From assembly GCA_016929205.1 (NCBI GenBank), contig JAFGJF010000111.1, positions 1-6,354 on the forward strand: a stretch of 6,354 nt of DNA. The letters are read 5' to 3'. A model generated the notes under the pieces. The model ran no database searches, had not been told where the DNA came from, and saw only the letters and a program-made list of their open reading frames with translations. Positions 1 through 5,586 of the stretch are shown here, one piece after another. A program made the position numbers and the translations under genes. Within the stretch, counting starts at the first letter, position 1; every line of letters starts with the position of its first letter. The stretch is from Anaerolineae bacterium (GTDB taxonomy: Bacteria; Chloroflexota; Anaerolineae; JAFGEY01).

Positions 1-423
1 CAAACCTTGCTCGATGTCGTCGCGCTGCAGCGCGGCGGGAGTCCCGATCTCGCGCCCATTATGCCTTTCTTGTCTCAATCGCATGAATGCGCTCAAGGGG
101 CGATGGGCACGCTTTTGTCGGCGATCGAAGCGATGTGGGCGACGTGGCGGGTCAAAGAAACGCGTCCATCTCGATCGGGGGCGGCGTTCGCTCGCACGGT
201 GTGGCGCTTGCTGATCGTCGGCGCCTACAGGGTGCTGTTGGGACGCCAATTCAAGTTCAACTATTTGGCTATTCGTGCGGTCGGTGCCCTGGCTGCTCAC
301 ACCTGGGATGACGAAACGACGATCGCTTTGCTTACTGAACGATATGGCATCCTGGCGCGCCGGGTCGCCCAATTGGAGGCACGGTTAGCGCGAATCGAAG
401 GCGGAGGAAAAGCGCATGAGTGA
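1..423 (+). CDS. Small helical/coiled-coil protein of a glycan locus, 5' partial
   Basis: The frame is open from the first base of the window to a TGA at 421-423 (about 140 residues seen). No internal start has a convincing ribosome site: TTG at 7 and ATG at 61 and 103 are possible, so the gene probably begins upstream. Numbered from the TTG at 7, residues about 60-95 are helical and amphipathic and contain RQFKFN (Q81 to N85). A short coiled coil rich in Arg, Leu, Ala and Glu ends the protein (about residues 110-133). No enzymatic motif, signal peptide or clear membrane span was seen. The RQ-x2-FN-x8-LA pattern recurs in the next gene, so the two may be distant paralogues. The stop overlaps the start of the next gene by 8 bases, indicating translational coupling. 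The function is not recognised; an accessory role in polysaccharide assembly is inferred only from context. Confidence 0.6.
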   Translation, partial: QTLLDVVALQRGGSPDLAPIMPFLSQSHECAQGAMGTLLSAIEAMWATWRVKETRPSRSGAAFARTVWRLLIVGAYRVLLGRQFKFNYLAIRAVGALAAHTWDDETTIALLTERYGILARRVAQLEARLARIEGGGKAHE

Positions 424-868
424 TGATTGGCTCGAGATAAACGACGAAAATGTGGACGTTGAACAGATCATGCGACAGATTCGGGAGCGGATTGCCGCAC
501 GAGAACGGCTCCCGACCGGCGAGCCCGATCCCAAACATGTGGCCGATGAGCTGTGGCGAGAGATGATCGGCGGCCCCACGGATGATACGCTTTACGGCAA
601 GCTGGCCTCCATTCGCCCGCGCGATTGTGACATTGTGCCCCGCCAATACACGATTGATTGGCGGATCCCGATCTTGGGGCCGATTCACGCCCGGGTGAGA
701 AAGATTGTCAACGACGAGATTCGCCGTTTTTTGATGCCGTCTTTGGAAAAGCAGTCCAGCCTGAATCGGCGGCTGCTCCAGATTCTCAGGGAACTGGCCC
801 AGGAGAACGCGCGTCTGCGCGAGGAGGCGCAAACGATTGCAGGTCGCCACGAGGAGCAGGTAGATTGA
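416..868 (+). CDS. Small 'DVEQIMRQIRERIAAR'-motif protein with C-terminal coiled coil
   Basis: This 150-residue protein starts at ATG 416, with GGAGG at 403-407 eight bases upstream, and the start lies inside the end of the preceding gene. An acidic N-terminus is followed by DVEQIMRQIRERIAAR (about residues 14-29). A middle section contains IPILGPIHARVRKIV (about 84-98). Then come KQSSLN (Q113 to N117) and a Glu/Arg/Leu-rich coiled coil (about 120-145). From memory, the same order (a 'DVEEIMRQIR' opening, an 'LGPLIVFVKRLVR'-like block, then 'QQN-FN') occurs at the N-termini of methyltransferases and as stand-alone proteins in Chloroflexota and other glycan clusters. Here it stands alone, without a catalytic domain. 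No signal peptide is present, so it is probably cytoplasmic or membrane-peripheral. A scaffold or length-control role alongside the downstream glycosyltransferases is an inference. The gene itself is well supported; its function is unknown. Confidence 0.75.
   Translation: MSDDWLEINDENVDVEQIMRQIRERIAARERLPTGEPDPKHVADELWREMIGGPTDDTLYGKLASIRPRDCDIVPRQYTIDWRIPILGPIHARVRKIVNDEIRRFLMPSLEKQSSLNRRLLQILRELAQENARLREEAQTIAGRHEEQVD
851..856 (+). promoter_or_regulatory. Ribosome binding site bearing on the first glycosyltransferase start
   Basis: GAGGAG lies at the 3' end of the small upstream gene, 14 bases before ATG 871 and 8 bases before TTG 865. ATG 871 is preferred because the protein then opens MQVHQFHP, as expected for a GT-B N-terminal strand. 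The TTG would add only two residues and would overlap the preceding stop codon. The spacing favours the TTG slightly, so the choice is not certain. Confidence 0.45.
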
Positions 869-870
869 TT

Positions 871-1932
871 ATGCAGGTGCATCAGTTTCATCCAACCGTT
901 TCCTTTGGGGATGCGACCAGTGACCAGATCAACAGCTTGCGGCGGATGCTGCGGCGTATGGGGTACCGCAGCGAGATATTTTGCGAGCGCATGCCGGTGC
1001 AGTTTAGAGGGCGTGTACGGCTGATTGACAAATATGATCGTTATTCGTCGCCGGATCATGTGCTGCTGGTTCATTTTTCATTGGGATATTCGCCCAAGGT
1101 GATGGACTGGCTGGCGCAACTGCCGGATCGAAAGGTGCTCGTGTATCACAACATTACCCCGCACACTTTTTTCGAGGGCGTGAACGATAGTTATTTACAG
1201 GCTTCGATGGCCGGGCGCAAGCAGTTGGCCCAAATTGCCAGGTTGGTGGACGCCGGCTGGGGCGATTCGAGCTTTAACAGCCGGGAGTTGAGCAGCAATG
1301 GATTGGTTCAGCCCGAGGTACTGCCCATTGTCTTTGATCCCCGGCGTTATGCGGTTCGACCCGATCTCAAGTTGATGAAATGCCTGCAAAAGAGATTCAA
1401 TATTCTGTTCGTGGGTCGGGTTTCACCAAACAAACGTATTGAAGATCTGATCTTGACTTTCTATTACCTCAAGCGGTTTGTGCGTCCAGATGCTCGGCTC
1501 TTCCTGGTCGGATCGGTGCAGGGAATGGACCCCTATGTCGAGTTCTTGAATGCGTTGATCTCCAGGCTGGCGCTGCCGGACGTCGTGTTTGCCGGGCACG
1601 TGAGTACGGCGCAACTCGTAACCTATTATCGGTGCGCCAATATCTATCTATCCATGAGCGAGCACGAAGGATTTGGCGTGCCTTTGCTGGAAAGCATGCA
1701 CTTTGGCGTGCCCATCGTGGCCTACAAAGCCGGGGCCGTACCGGAAACGTTGGCGGGAAGCGGCGTTCTGGTGACGGTCAAGGATTATGCGAGAACGGCC
1801 GAATTGATCGGCGTGTTGGCTCAAAACACAGACTTGCGGGATCGGATTGTTGCTCGGCAGCGCGAGCGGCTGCAGTGTTTTATGCCCGAACAAGCGCAAA
1901 AGCATTTCCAAGAACTCTTGACAGGGTTGTAA
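871..1932 (+). CDS. GT4-family glycosyltransferase (first of three)
   Basis: The 353-residue product is a complete GT-B fold retaining glycosyltransferase of typical GT4 length. The N-terminal acceptor domain has FGDATSD (G13-D14-A15-T16) in the first loop and VYHNITP (H93 to P97), a motif I associate with a GT4 subgroup. The C-terminal donor domain begins with ILFVGRVSPNK (V181-G182-R183, K188), where Arg and Lys usually contact the nucleotide diphosphate. The EX7E motif is intact (E266 and E274, in EHEGFGVPLLE). The enzyme probably transfers a sugar from a nucleotide-sugar donor to a glycan acceptor at the cytoplasmic face; donor and acceptor cannot be deduced. No signal peptide was seen. 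It starts two bases after the preceding stop, so it is co-transcribed with the small genes. The frame is open further upstream to 658, but that part lies inside the preceding gene. Family assignment is secure; specificity is unknown. Confidence 0.92.
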   Translation: MQVHQFHPTVSFGDATSDQINSLRRMLRRMGYRSEIFCERMPVQFRGRVRLIDKYDRYSSPDHVLLVHFSLGYSPKVMDWLAQLPDRKVLVYHNITPHTFFEGVNDSYLQASMAGRKQLAQIARLVDAGWGDSSFNSRELSSNGLVQPEVLPIVFDPRRYAVRPDLKLMKCLQKRFNILFVGRVSPNKRIEDLILTFYYLKRFVRPDARLFLVGSVQGMDPYVEFLNALISRLALPDVVFAGHVSTAQLVTYYRCANIYLSMSEHEGFGVPLLESMHFGVPIVAYKAGAVPETLAGSGVLVTVKDYARTAELIGVLAQNTDLRDRIVARQRERLQCFMPEQAQKHFQELLTGL

Positions 1933-1951
1933 GGTATCTTGGATATTTTGG

Positions 1952-2050
1952 GGTAGGGGCGGGTCTTGTACCTGCCCAGAAGGGCAACCCCTGGTGTCTG
2001 TCCGCAAGGGCACCATTGCGGTGACGTTCACTGCCGGGGTTGCCCCTACC
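1952..2050. repeat. Structured palindromic intergenic repeat (MITE/REP-like)
   Basis: This 99-bp element fills most of the 147-base gap between two glycosyltransferase genes. Its ends are a perfect 9-bp inverted repeat, GGTAGGGGC (1952-1960) and GCCCCTACC (2042-2050). Inside are several further pairings. GGGCGGGT (1957-1964) pairs with ACCTGCCC (1970-1977) through one wobble over a 5-base loop. GGGCAACCCC (1982-1991) is the exact complement of GGGGTTGCCC (2036-2045). CCGCAA (2002-2007) pairs with TTGCGG (2016-2021). Pairings that share bases are mutually exclusive, so the fold may switch. I recall very similar 'GTAGGGGCGGGTCTTGTACC...GGTTGCCCCTAC' elements scattered between genes in Chloroflexota genomes. 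No coding gene is convincing here. It could be a non-autonomous mobile element or an mRNA-processing or attenuating structure; no T-tract follows, so a standard intrinsic terminator is unlikely. Confidence 0.75.
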
Positions 2051-2079
2051 TGTTGAAAAGATGCGTGGGTTGATCGTTT

Positions 2080-3192
2080 ATGGACATTGTACTCATTAGC
2101 AGCAGCGGGCGGTGCGGCATTCGCGAGTATTCGTGTGTCTTGGCAGAAGGATTTCGCAGTTTAGGGCATCGGGCGAGCTATATTGGCGTCGAGCGACACA
2201 ATAACAAGGATCTGGCCCGGTGCATCCGCCAAATCAAGCGCAGCGATGAGCTTGTTATTCTCGAATACGAACCCGGTATTTTCTGGATGTGGGGGACGGT
2301 TCTGGCCATGGCCTGGCTGCGATTTTGGCGGCGCAAACAGGTGTTTCTGTCCGTGCACGAAATTGAACCGGCCAAATATCACAAAGTTCGGCAGATCCAG
2401 TGGCATCTCTCACGGCCGATCGCCAGGAACAGGGCGTTCGAGTTGGTCAAACTTGGTCTGTCTGTGGCGGATGTGCTGCAGAGCTTTCTCAAATACCGTA
2501 TCGGGCTGTTGTTGATGGGATGGCTGCCGCACGTTGTGCTCATTCATTCCGCCAAGGGGCGAGAAAACGTTGGGTTGATCTTGAACGACGGGCACAAGGC
2601 GCGTTACGTACCACTTGTGATCGAGCAAATTGAGGGCGACCGGGATGCATTGCGTGCCGAATTGGGGTTGCCGGTCGAGCCTTTTGCCTTTATCGTGCCT
2701 GGCTTTTTGTTTCGCCGCAAGCGAATTACGACCGTCATCGAGCAACTCCCACCCGGTGCCGAACTCTGGGTGGTGGGTACCGAGTCGCCTTTTGAATCGG
2801 GCTACCTGGACGAGATACATACTTTTCTTGGCAACTGCTCCTACAGGGAACGGGTGCGGCTGTTTCACGACTACGACCGGCTGGAGCACTATCTTGTCGC
2901 GGCGGACGCAGCCATTTTCTATTATTCGGAAGGCTTTCAAAGTGCTGCTGCCAGTCTGGCGGTGGGGGCAGGCAAACCATGCATTTTTTCGGATCTGCCT
3001 GCTTTTTCGGATTTGCGCGAGGCCGGGCTGGTTGTGCGATCGCCGGCCGAATTGCACCATGCCATGTGCGACATTCAAGAATCAGCCTGCTACGATCGGT
3101 TGGCCAAAGCGACACTTGTGCTGCGAGAGCAATTGAGTCCGGAGCGAATTGCGCGTCAATATCTGGATTCACAAGCTGGAAAGTTAGAGTGA
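2080..3192 (+). CDS. GT-B glycosyltransferase, GT4-like with degenerate EX7E motif
   Basis: The 370-residue product looks like a GT4-type glycosyltransferase. It opens with a beta strand and the loop SSGRCGIREYS (C12-G13-I14, Y17), matching the 'CGIA-Y' acceptor-domain loop of the family. Hydrophobic stretches at about 68-82 and 139-157 might contact the membrane, but they are short and may simply be core helices and strands. The donor domain has PGFLFRRKR (G208, K214), the usual position of the diphosphate-binding Arg/Lys. In the EX7E region the first Glu is present (E284, in SEGFQSAAAS) but the second position is Ser292, so the canonical acid is missing. ATG 2080 is the first usable start because an in-frame TGA lies at 2071-2073; its ribosome site is weak. 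The gene follows the repeat element and overlaps the next gene by 4 bases. It may be a divergent active enzyme or a partner subunit for its neighbour. Confidence 0.85.
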   Translation: MDIVLISSSGRCGIREYSCVLAEGFRSLGHRASYIGVERHNNKDLARCIRQIKRSDELVILEYEPGIFWMWGTVLAMAWLRFWRRKQVFLSVHEIEPAKYHKVRQIQWHLSRPIARNRAFELVKLGLSVADVLQSFLKYRIGLLLMGWLPHVVLIHSAKGRENVGLILNDGHKARYVPLVIEQIEGDRDALRAELGLPVEPFAFIVPGFLFRRKRITTVIEQLPPGAELWVVGTESPFESGYLDEIHTFLGNCSYRERVRLFHDYDRLEHYLVAADAAIFYYSEGFQSAAASLAVGAGKPCIFSDLPAFSDLREAGLVVRSPAELHHAMCDIQESACYDRLAKATLVLREQLSPERIARQYLDSQAGKLE

Positions 3193-4382
3193 ACAGGTTG
3201 GGACCACGTGTTGCGTTTGTCGTTCAGCGATATGGTCTTGAGGTCAGCGGCGGGGCCGAGCTGCTCTGCCGGCAGGTTGTGGAGCGCCTGGAACCGCATG
3301 CGCGAGTTGAAGTGTTGACCAGTTGTGCGGAGGACTATGTCACCTGGGAGAATGTCTATCCTGCCGGCAAAGACAAAGTGAACGGCATCCCGGTGCATCG
3401 TTTCCCCACGACGCGCACGCGGGAAAAAGCCTTTCATGCACGGACGATACGGCTGCGCACGCACCGCCATACGCTGCAGGATGAAATGGACTGGCTGCAC
3501 GCACAAGGACCGGTAGTGCCCGATCTGCTGCGTTACCTCGTCGAGCACCATTCTGACTATGATGCGTTTGTCTTTTTCACCTACATTTACTACCCCACGG
3601 CATTGGGACTGCGCCTGGTAGCCGATCGCGCGTTGTTGGTCCCCACGGCGCACGATGAGCCGTCGCTGCACTTTGATGTTTACAACGCCCTGTTTCACTC
3701 GCCCCGCGCTATTTTGTACAACACGGTTGAAGAGAAACGGCTGCTGGAAGGGATGTTTGGCGTCGAGCACATTCCCAACCGGGTGATTGGCGCGGGGGTG
3801 ACGGCTCCCGAGGTCACAGACCCCGACCGGTTTTGCCGCCGTTATGGGATTCAAACGCCTTACGTCGTGTACGTAGGCCGGGTCAGTACGTCAAAGAACT
3901 GCCACGTCCTGCTGGATCATTTTGAGCGTTACAAGGCGGTTCATCCTGATCCGCTCACTTTGGTGCTGGTGGGCAAGGTCGAAATCCCGATTCCGGCGCG
4001 GTCCGATATCGTTGCCTTGGGATTTGTGCCCGACGAAGATAAATTTGACGCCATCTCGGGCGCCCGGTTGTTTCTGCTTCCTTCGAGATTTGAGAGCCTT
4101 TCCCTGGCGTTTTTGGAAAGCCTGGCCCTGGGCACGCCGGTGTTGTGCGATGGCACGAGCGCCGTTTTGCGCGGGCACTGCCTGCGCAGCAACGCGGCGC
4201 TGTACTATGAAAACGACGCCGAGTTTGAGGCCAGTCTGCACACGCTGTTACATCATCCACAGCTTTGCGGGATGATGGCAAAACGTGGCAGGACATATGT
4301 GGAACATGCCTACAAATGGGAGCGCATTATTGCCAAGTATCGTGTTTCGATCTCCCAAGTCACCAACCATGCCTGGTGGTAA
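3189..4382 (+). CDS. GT4-family glycosyltransferase (third of three)
   Basis: The 397-residue product is a full GT4 glycosyltransferase. The GTG at 3189 is chosen because it overlaps the preceding TGA (GTGA), has GGAAAG at 3178-3183, and places the first strand RVAFVVQRYG and the glycine-rich loop SGGAE (S20 to E24) at the N-terminus. The frame is open upstream to 2979, but that lies inside the preceding gene. The acceptor domain includes a Tyr/Phe-rich stretch FVFFTYIYYPTALG and TAHDEPS (H155-D156-E157). The donor domain shows YVGRVSTSKN (G230, R231, K236) and an intact EX7E motif (E302 and E310, in ESLSLAFLE). It is expected to transfer a sugar from a nucleotide donor to a growing cell-surface glycan in the cytoplasm; the sugar is not predictable. 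Overlap with the previous gene means the two are translationally coupled and may act in sequence. No clear terminator follows. Confidence 0.92.
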   Translation: MNRLGPRVAFVVQRYGLEVSGGAELLCRQVVERLEPHARVEVLTSCAEDYVTWENVYPAGKDKVNGIPVHRFPTTRTREKAFHARTIRLRTHRHTLQDEMDWLHAQGPVVPDLLRYLVEHHSDYDAFVFFTYIYYPTALGLRLVADRALLVPTAHDEPSLHFDVYNALFHSPRAILYNTVEEKRLLEGMFGVEHIPNRVIGAGVTAPEVTDPDRFCRRYGIQTPYVVYVGRVSTSKNCHVLLDHFERYKAVHPDPLTLVLVGKVEIPIPARSDIVALGFVPDEDKFDAISGARLFLLPSRFESLSLAFLESLALGTPVLCDGTSAVLRGHCLRSNAALYYENDAEFEASLHTLLHHPQLCGMMAKRGRTYVEHAYKWERIIAKYRVSISQVTNHAWW

Positions 4383-4397
4383 GCGATCGTCTGGACA

Positions 4398-4416
4398 AAA
4401 TTCACTTGAAATTCAC
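4398..4416 (+). promoter_or_regulatory. Helically phased direct repeats, candidate response-regulator operator
   Basis: AAATTCAC occurs exactly at 4398-4405 and again at 4409-4416, separated by TTG, so the copies are 11 bp apart, about one helical turn. The pair is centred about 44 bp before the transcription start predicted from the -10 box at 4439. Tandem 11-bp spacing at this position is typical of OmpR/PhoB-family activators. The TTCAC core resembles the GTTCACC half-sites of actinobacterial PHO boxes. That binding protein is an inference; the repeat itself is directly visible. Confidence 0.45.
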
Positions 4417-4435
4417 ACCGAGATGGCGTTCGTTG

Positions 4436-4444
4436 TGGTATAAT
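4436..4444 (+). promoter_or_regulatory. Extended -10 promoter for the exported-protein genes
   Basis: TGGTATAAT gives a perfect TATAAT (4439-4444) with the TGn extension at 4436-4438. The best-spaced -35 position (17-bp spacer, 4416-4421, CACCGA) matches poorly, which fits an extended -10 promoter or one needing an activator at the phased repeats upstream. Transcription would start near 4451, leaving a leader of about 40 bases before ATG 4492. It would separate the two exported-protein genes from the glycosyltransferase operon. Confidence 0.7.
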
Positions 4445-4457
4445 AGGGGTATTGGCT

Positions 4458-4505
4458 TGAAAAAAGTGTTTTTGACCAGGTGGAGGGCGATATGAAAAAA
4501 GTGTT
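4458..4505 (+). repeat. 13-bp direct repeat spanning a leader and a start codon
   Basis: TGAAAAAAGTGTT occurs perfectly at 4458-4470 and at 4493-4505, 35 bp apart. The second copy begins inside the start codon of the exported-protein gene and encodes its MKKVL opening. The first copy, read from TTG 4457, gives a 12-codon frame opening with the same Lys-Lys-Val, whose TGA (4493-4495) overlaps that start codon. It may be a tandem-duplication scar or a leader peptide; there is not enough evidence to call a gene. Confidence 0.5.
4482..4487 (+). promoter_or_regulatory. Ribosome binding site selecting ATG 4492
   Basis: GGAGGG ends 4 bases before ATG 4492 and decides the start of the exported-protein gene. 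An in-frame GTG at 4480 would overlap this site and add four residues (MEGD) ahead of the MKKVLALLL signal peptide, so it is rejected. Confidence 0.75.
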
Positions 4506-5574
4506 GGCTCTGTTGCTGGCGATTTCTTTTTTGTTCGTGATGACGACGGCAACACCCATGTTGTCGTCTGTAACGGTGCCGGTTCGCGCCCAGGCGGCGA
4601 GTGCCGAGATCGTTGCGCCCAGTTTTACGAGTGGTGAGGATTTTGCCACGGTCGAGCTGGGTAACGCATGGGATATGGACAGTACGGGGGACATCGATCC
4701 TGTGTGGACAAAAGATGAGAGCAGTACGACGGATTGGGACGGAGAGGTAACCTACACCGTCGACAATGGTATTGCCACCATTGTCACTGATGATACCGGA
4801 AACGAGTGCAAATCACCGGCGCCTCACCGCCCTCTGGCCCTGAATCTGGGTGGGAAGACAATCGAAGCGGACAAGTACAAATATCTCACCATGCGCTATA
4901 AAATGGATAGTCCAATCAATGGACCTTGCGGAAGCGTGTTTCGTATTCGATGGATGTATACCAATATTTGGGCGGCCGGGCGGACGGACGATCATAATAA
5001 CGGTGCCTGGCGCGACGGCGCGTTTACAGACGATACCGTTTTGAGGGATAACGCCTGGCACACGTACAGCCTGGATTTATCCGAGGCGCCCTTGGCAGGC
5101 GAAATGGCGGACTGGGGACTCGGGCTGCGGCCAAACGTTTTCCAGATCATGGTGCACGAAGCGCATTGGTCGTGGACGTCGCACCTGGATTGGGTCAAGC
5201 TGACGGCCGAAAATACGGCGAGCAGTTCGTATAACGTCCAGTGGAACCTGGTTGACGGCAGTGGGGTGTTGACGACAACCATCTATTGGGCGACAGAATA
5301 TGACAAACCGGGCACGGTGATCGAGCCCGGCTACGTGGTGCCAACCCAAACGCAGGGGATCAGTGTCACGTCGCCCTATACGAACCAGACCTATTTGCCC
5401 CTTGTCCTCAACCGCTATGCAGTTGGGGCCGAACTGGATGCCGAGTTTTCGTACTCGGTCGGCACGGACGGTTTGACGGACGGCGAGTCGTATTATATCG
5501 CCATCAAGCTGAAGGATGCCAGCAGCACGTCATGGACATTCAGCCTGGTACCGGTCAAAAAGATATCAAACTAG
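4492..5574 (+). CDS. Exported beta-sandwich protein with 'YLPLVLN' motif
   Basis: The 360-residue product starts with a clear signal peptide: Lys2-Lys3, a hydrophobic core at about 4-17, and candidate signal peptidase sites after A35 (AQA) or A38 (ASA). Residues about 45-245 look like an all-beta jelly-roll domain. They are rich in Trp, Asp and Thr, contain KYKYLTMRYKM and end in HLDWVKLTA, which resembles carbohydrate-binding or galactose-binding-like modules. The only two cysteines, C106 and C146, could form a disulfide outside the cell. Residues about 250-360 resemble an Ig/fibronectin-III-like domain (YNVQWNLVDGSG, then SYYIAIKLKDA near the end), interrupted by a Pro/Thr-rich stretch and YLPLVLN (Y301 to N307). 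I associate that motif with exported Chloroflexota proteins. No catalytic residues were identified. It probably shares a transcript with the next gene, 12 bases downstream. A surface-binding role is inferred. Confidence 0.85.
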   Translation: MKKVLALLLAISFLFVMTTATPMLSSVTVPVRAQAASAEIVAPSFTSGEDFATVELGNAWDMDSTGDIDPVWTKDESSTTDWDGEVTYTVDNGIATIVTDDTGNECKSPAPHRPLALNLGGKTIEADKYKYLTMRYKMDSPINGPCGSVFRIRWMYTNIWAAGRTDDHNNGAWRDGAFTDDTVLRDNAWHTYSLDLSEAPLAGEMADWGLGLRPNVFQIMVHEAHWSWTSHLDWVKLTAENTASSSYNVQWNLVDGSGVLTTTIYWATEYDKPGTVIEPGYVVPTQTQGISVTSPYTNQTYLPLVLNRYAVGAELDAEFSYSVGTDGLTDGESYYIAIKLKDASSTSWTFSLVPVKKISN

Positions 5575-5586
5575 AGCGAGATTCGA

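Noticed and set aside
332..850. Long reverse-strand open frame
   Set aside because: It is antisense to two genes with good starts and composition, has no recognisable motif, and no ribosome site was seen.
658..870. Upstream in-frame extension of the first glycosyltransferase
   Set aside because: It lies wholly inside the preceding gene in another frame, its translation is low-complexity Arg/Gly/Ala-rich, and ATG 871 gives the proper family N-terminus.
1632..2024. Possible gene reading into the intergenic repeat on the + strand
   Set aside because: Most of it is out of frame inside the first glycosyltransferase, and the rest (VGAGLVPAQ-like) is the translation of the repeat element.
2053..2081. 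TTGAAA as a promoter for the second glycosyltransferase
   Set aside because: At 17-bp spacing the -10 position reads GTTTAT and overlaps the start codon.
2410..3078. Long reverse-strand open frame
   Set aside because: It is antisense to a well-supported glycosyltransferase and its translation resembles no protein family.
2979..3188. Upstream in-frame extension of the third glycosyltransferase
   Set aside because: It overlaps the end of the second glycosyltransferase, and GTG 3189 with a GTGA overlap gives the expected first strand and glycine-rich loop.
3156..3854. Long reverse-strand open frame
   Set aside because: It is antisense to the third glycosyltransferase; His/Arg/Gln-rich shadow composition.
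4361..4378. Hairpin CACCA/TGGTG at the end of the third glycosyltransferase as a terminator
   Set aside because: It has only five pairs, lies inside the coding sequence, and is not followed by a T-tract.
4406..4411. TTGAAA as a -35 box for the promoter at 4439
   Set aside because: The spacer to TATAAT would be 27 bp, far too long; these bases belong to the phased direct repeat.
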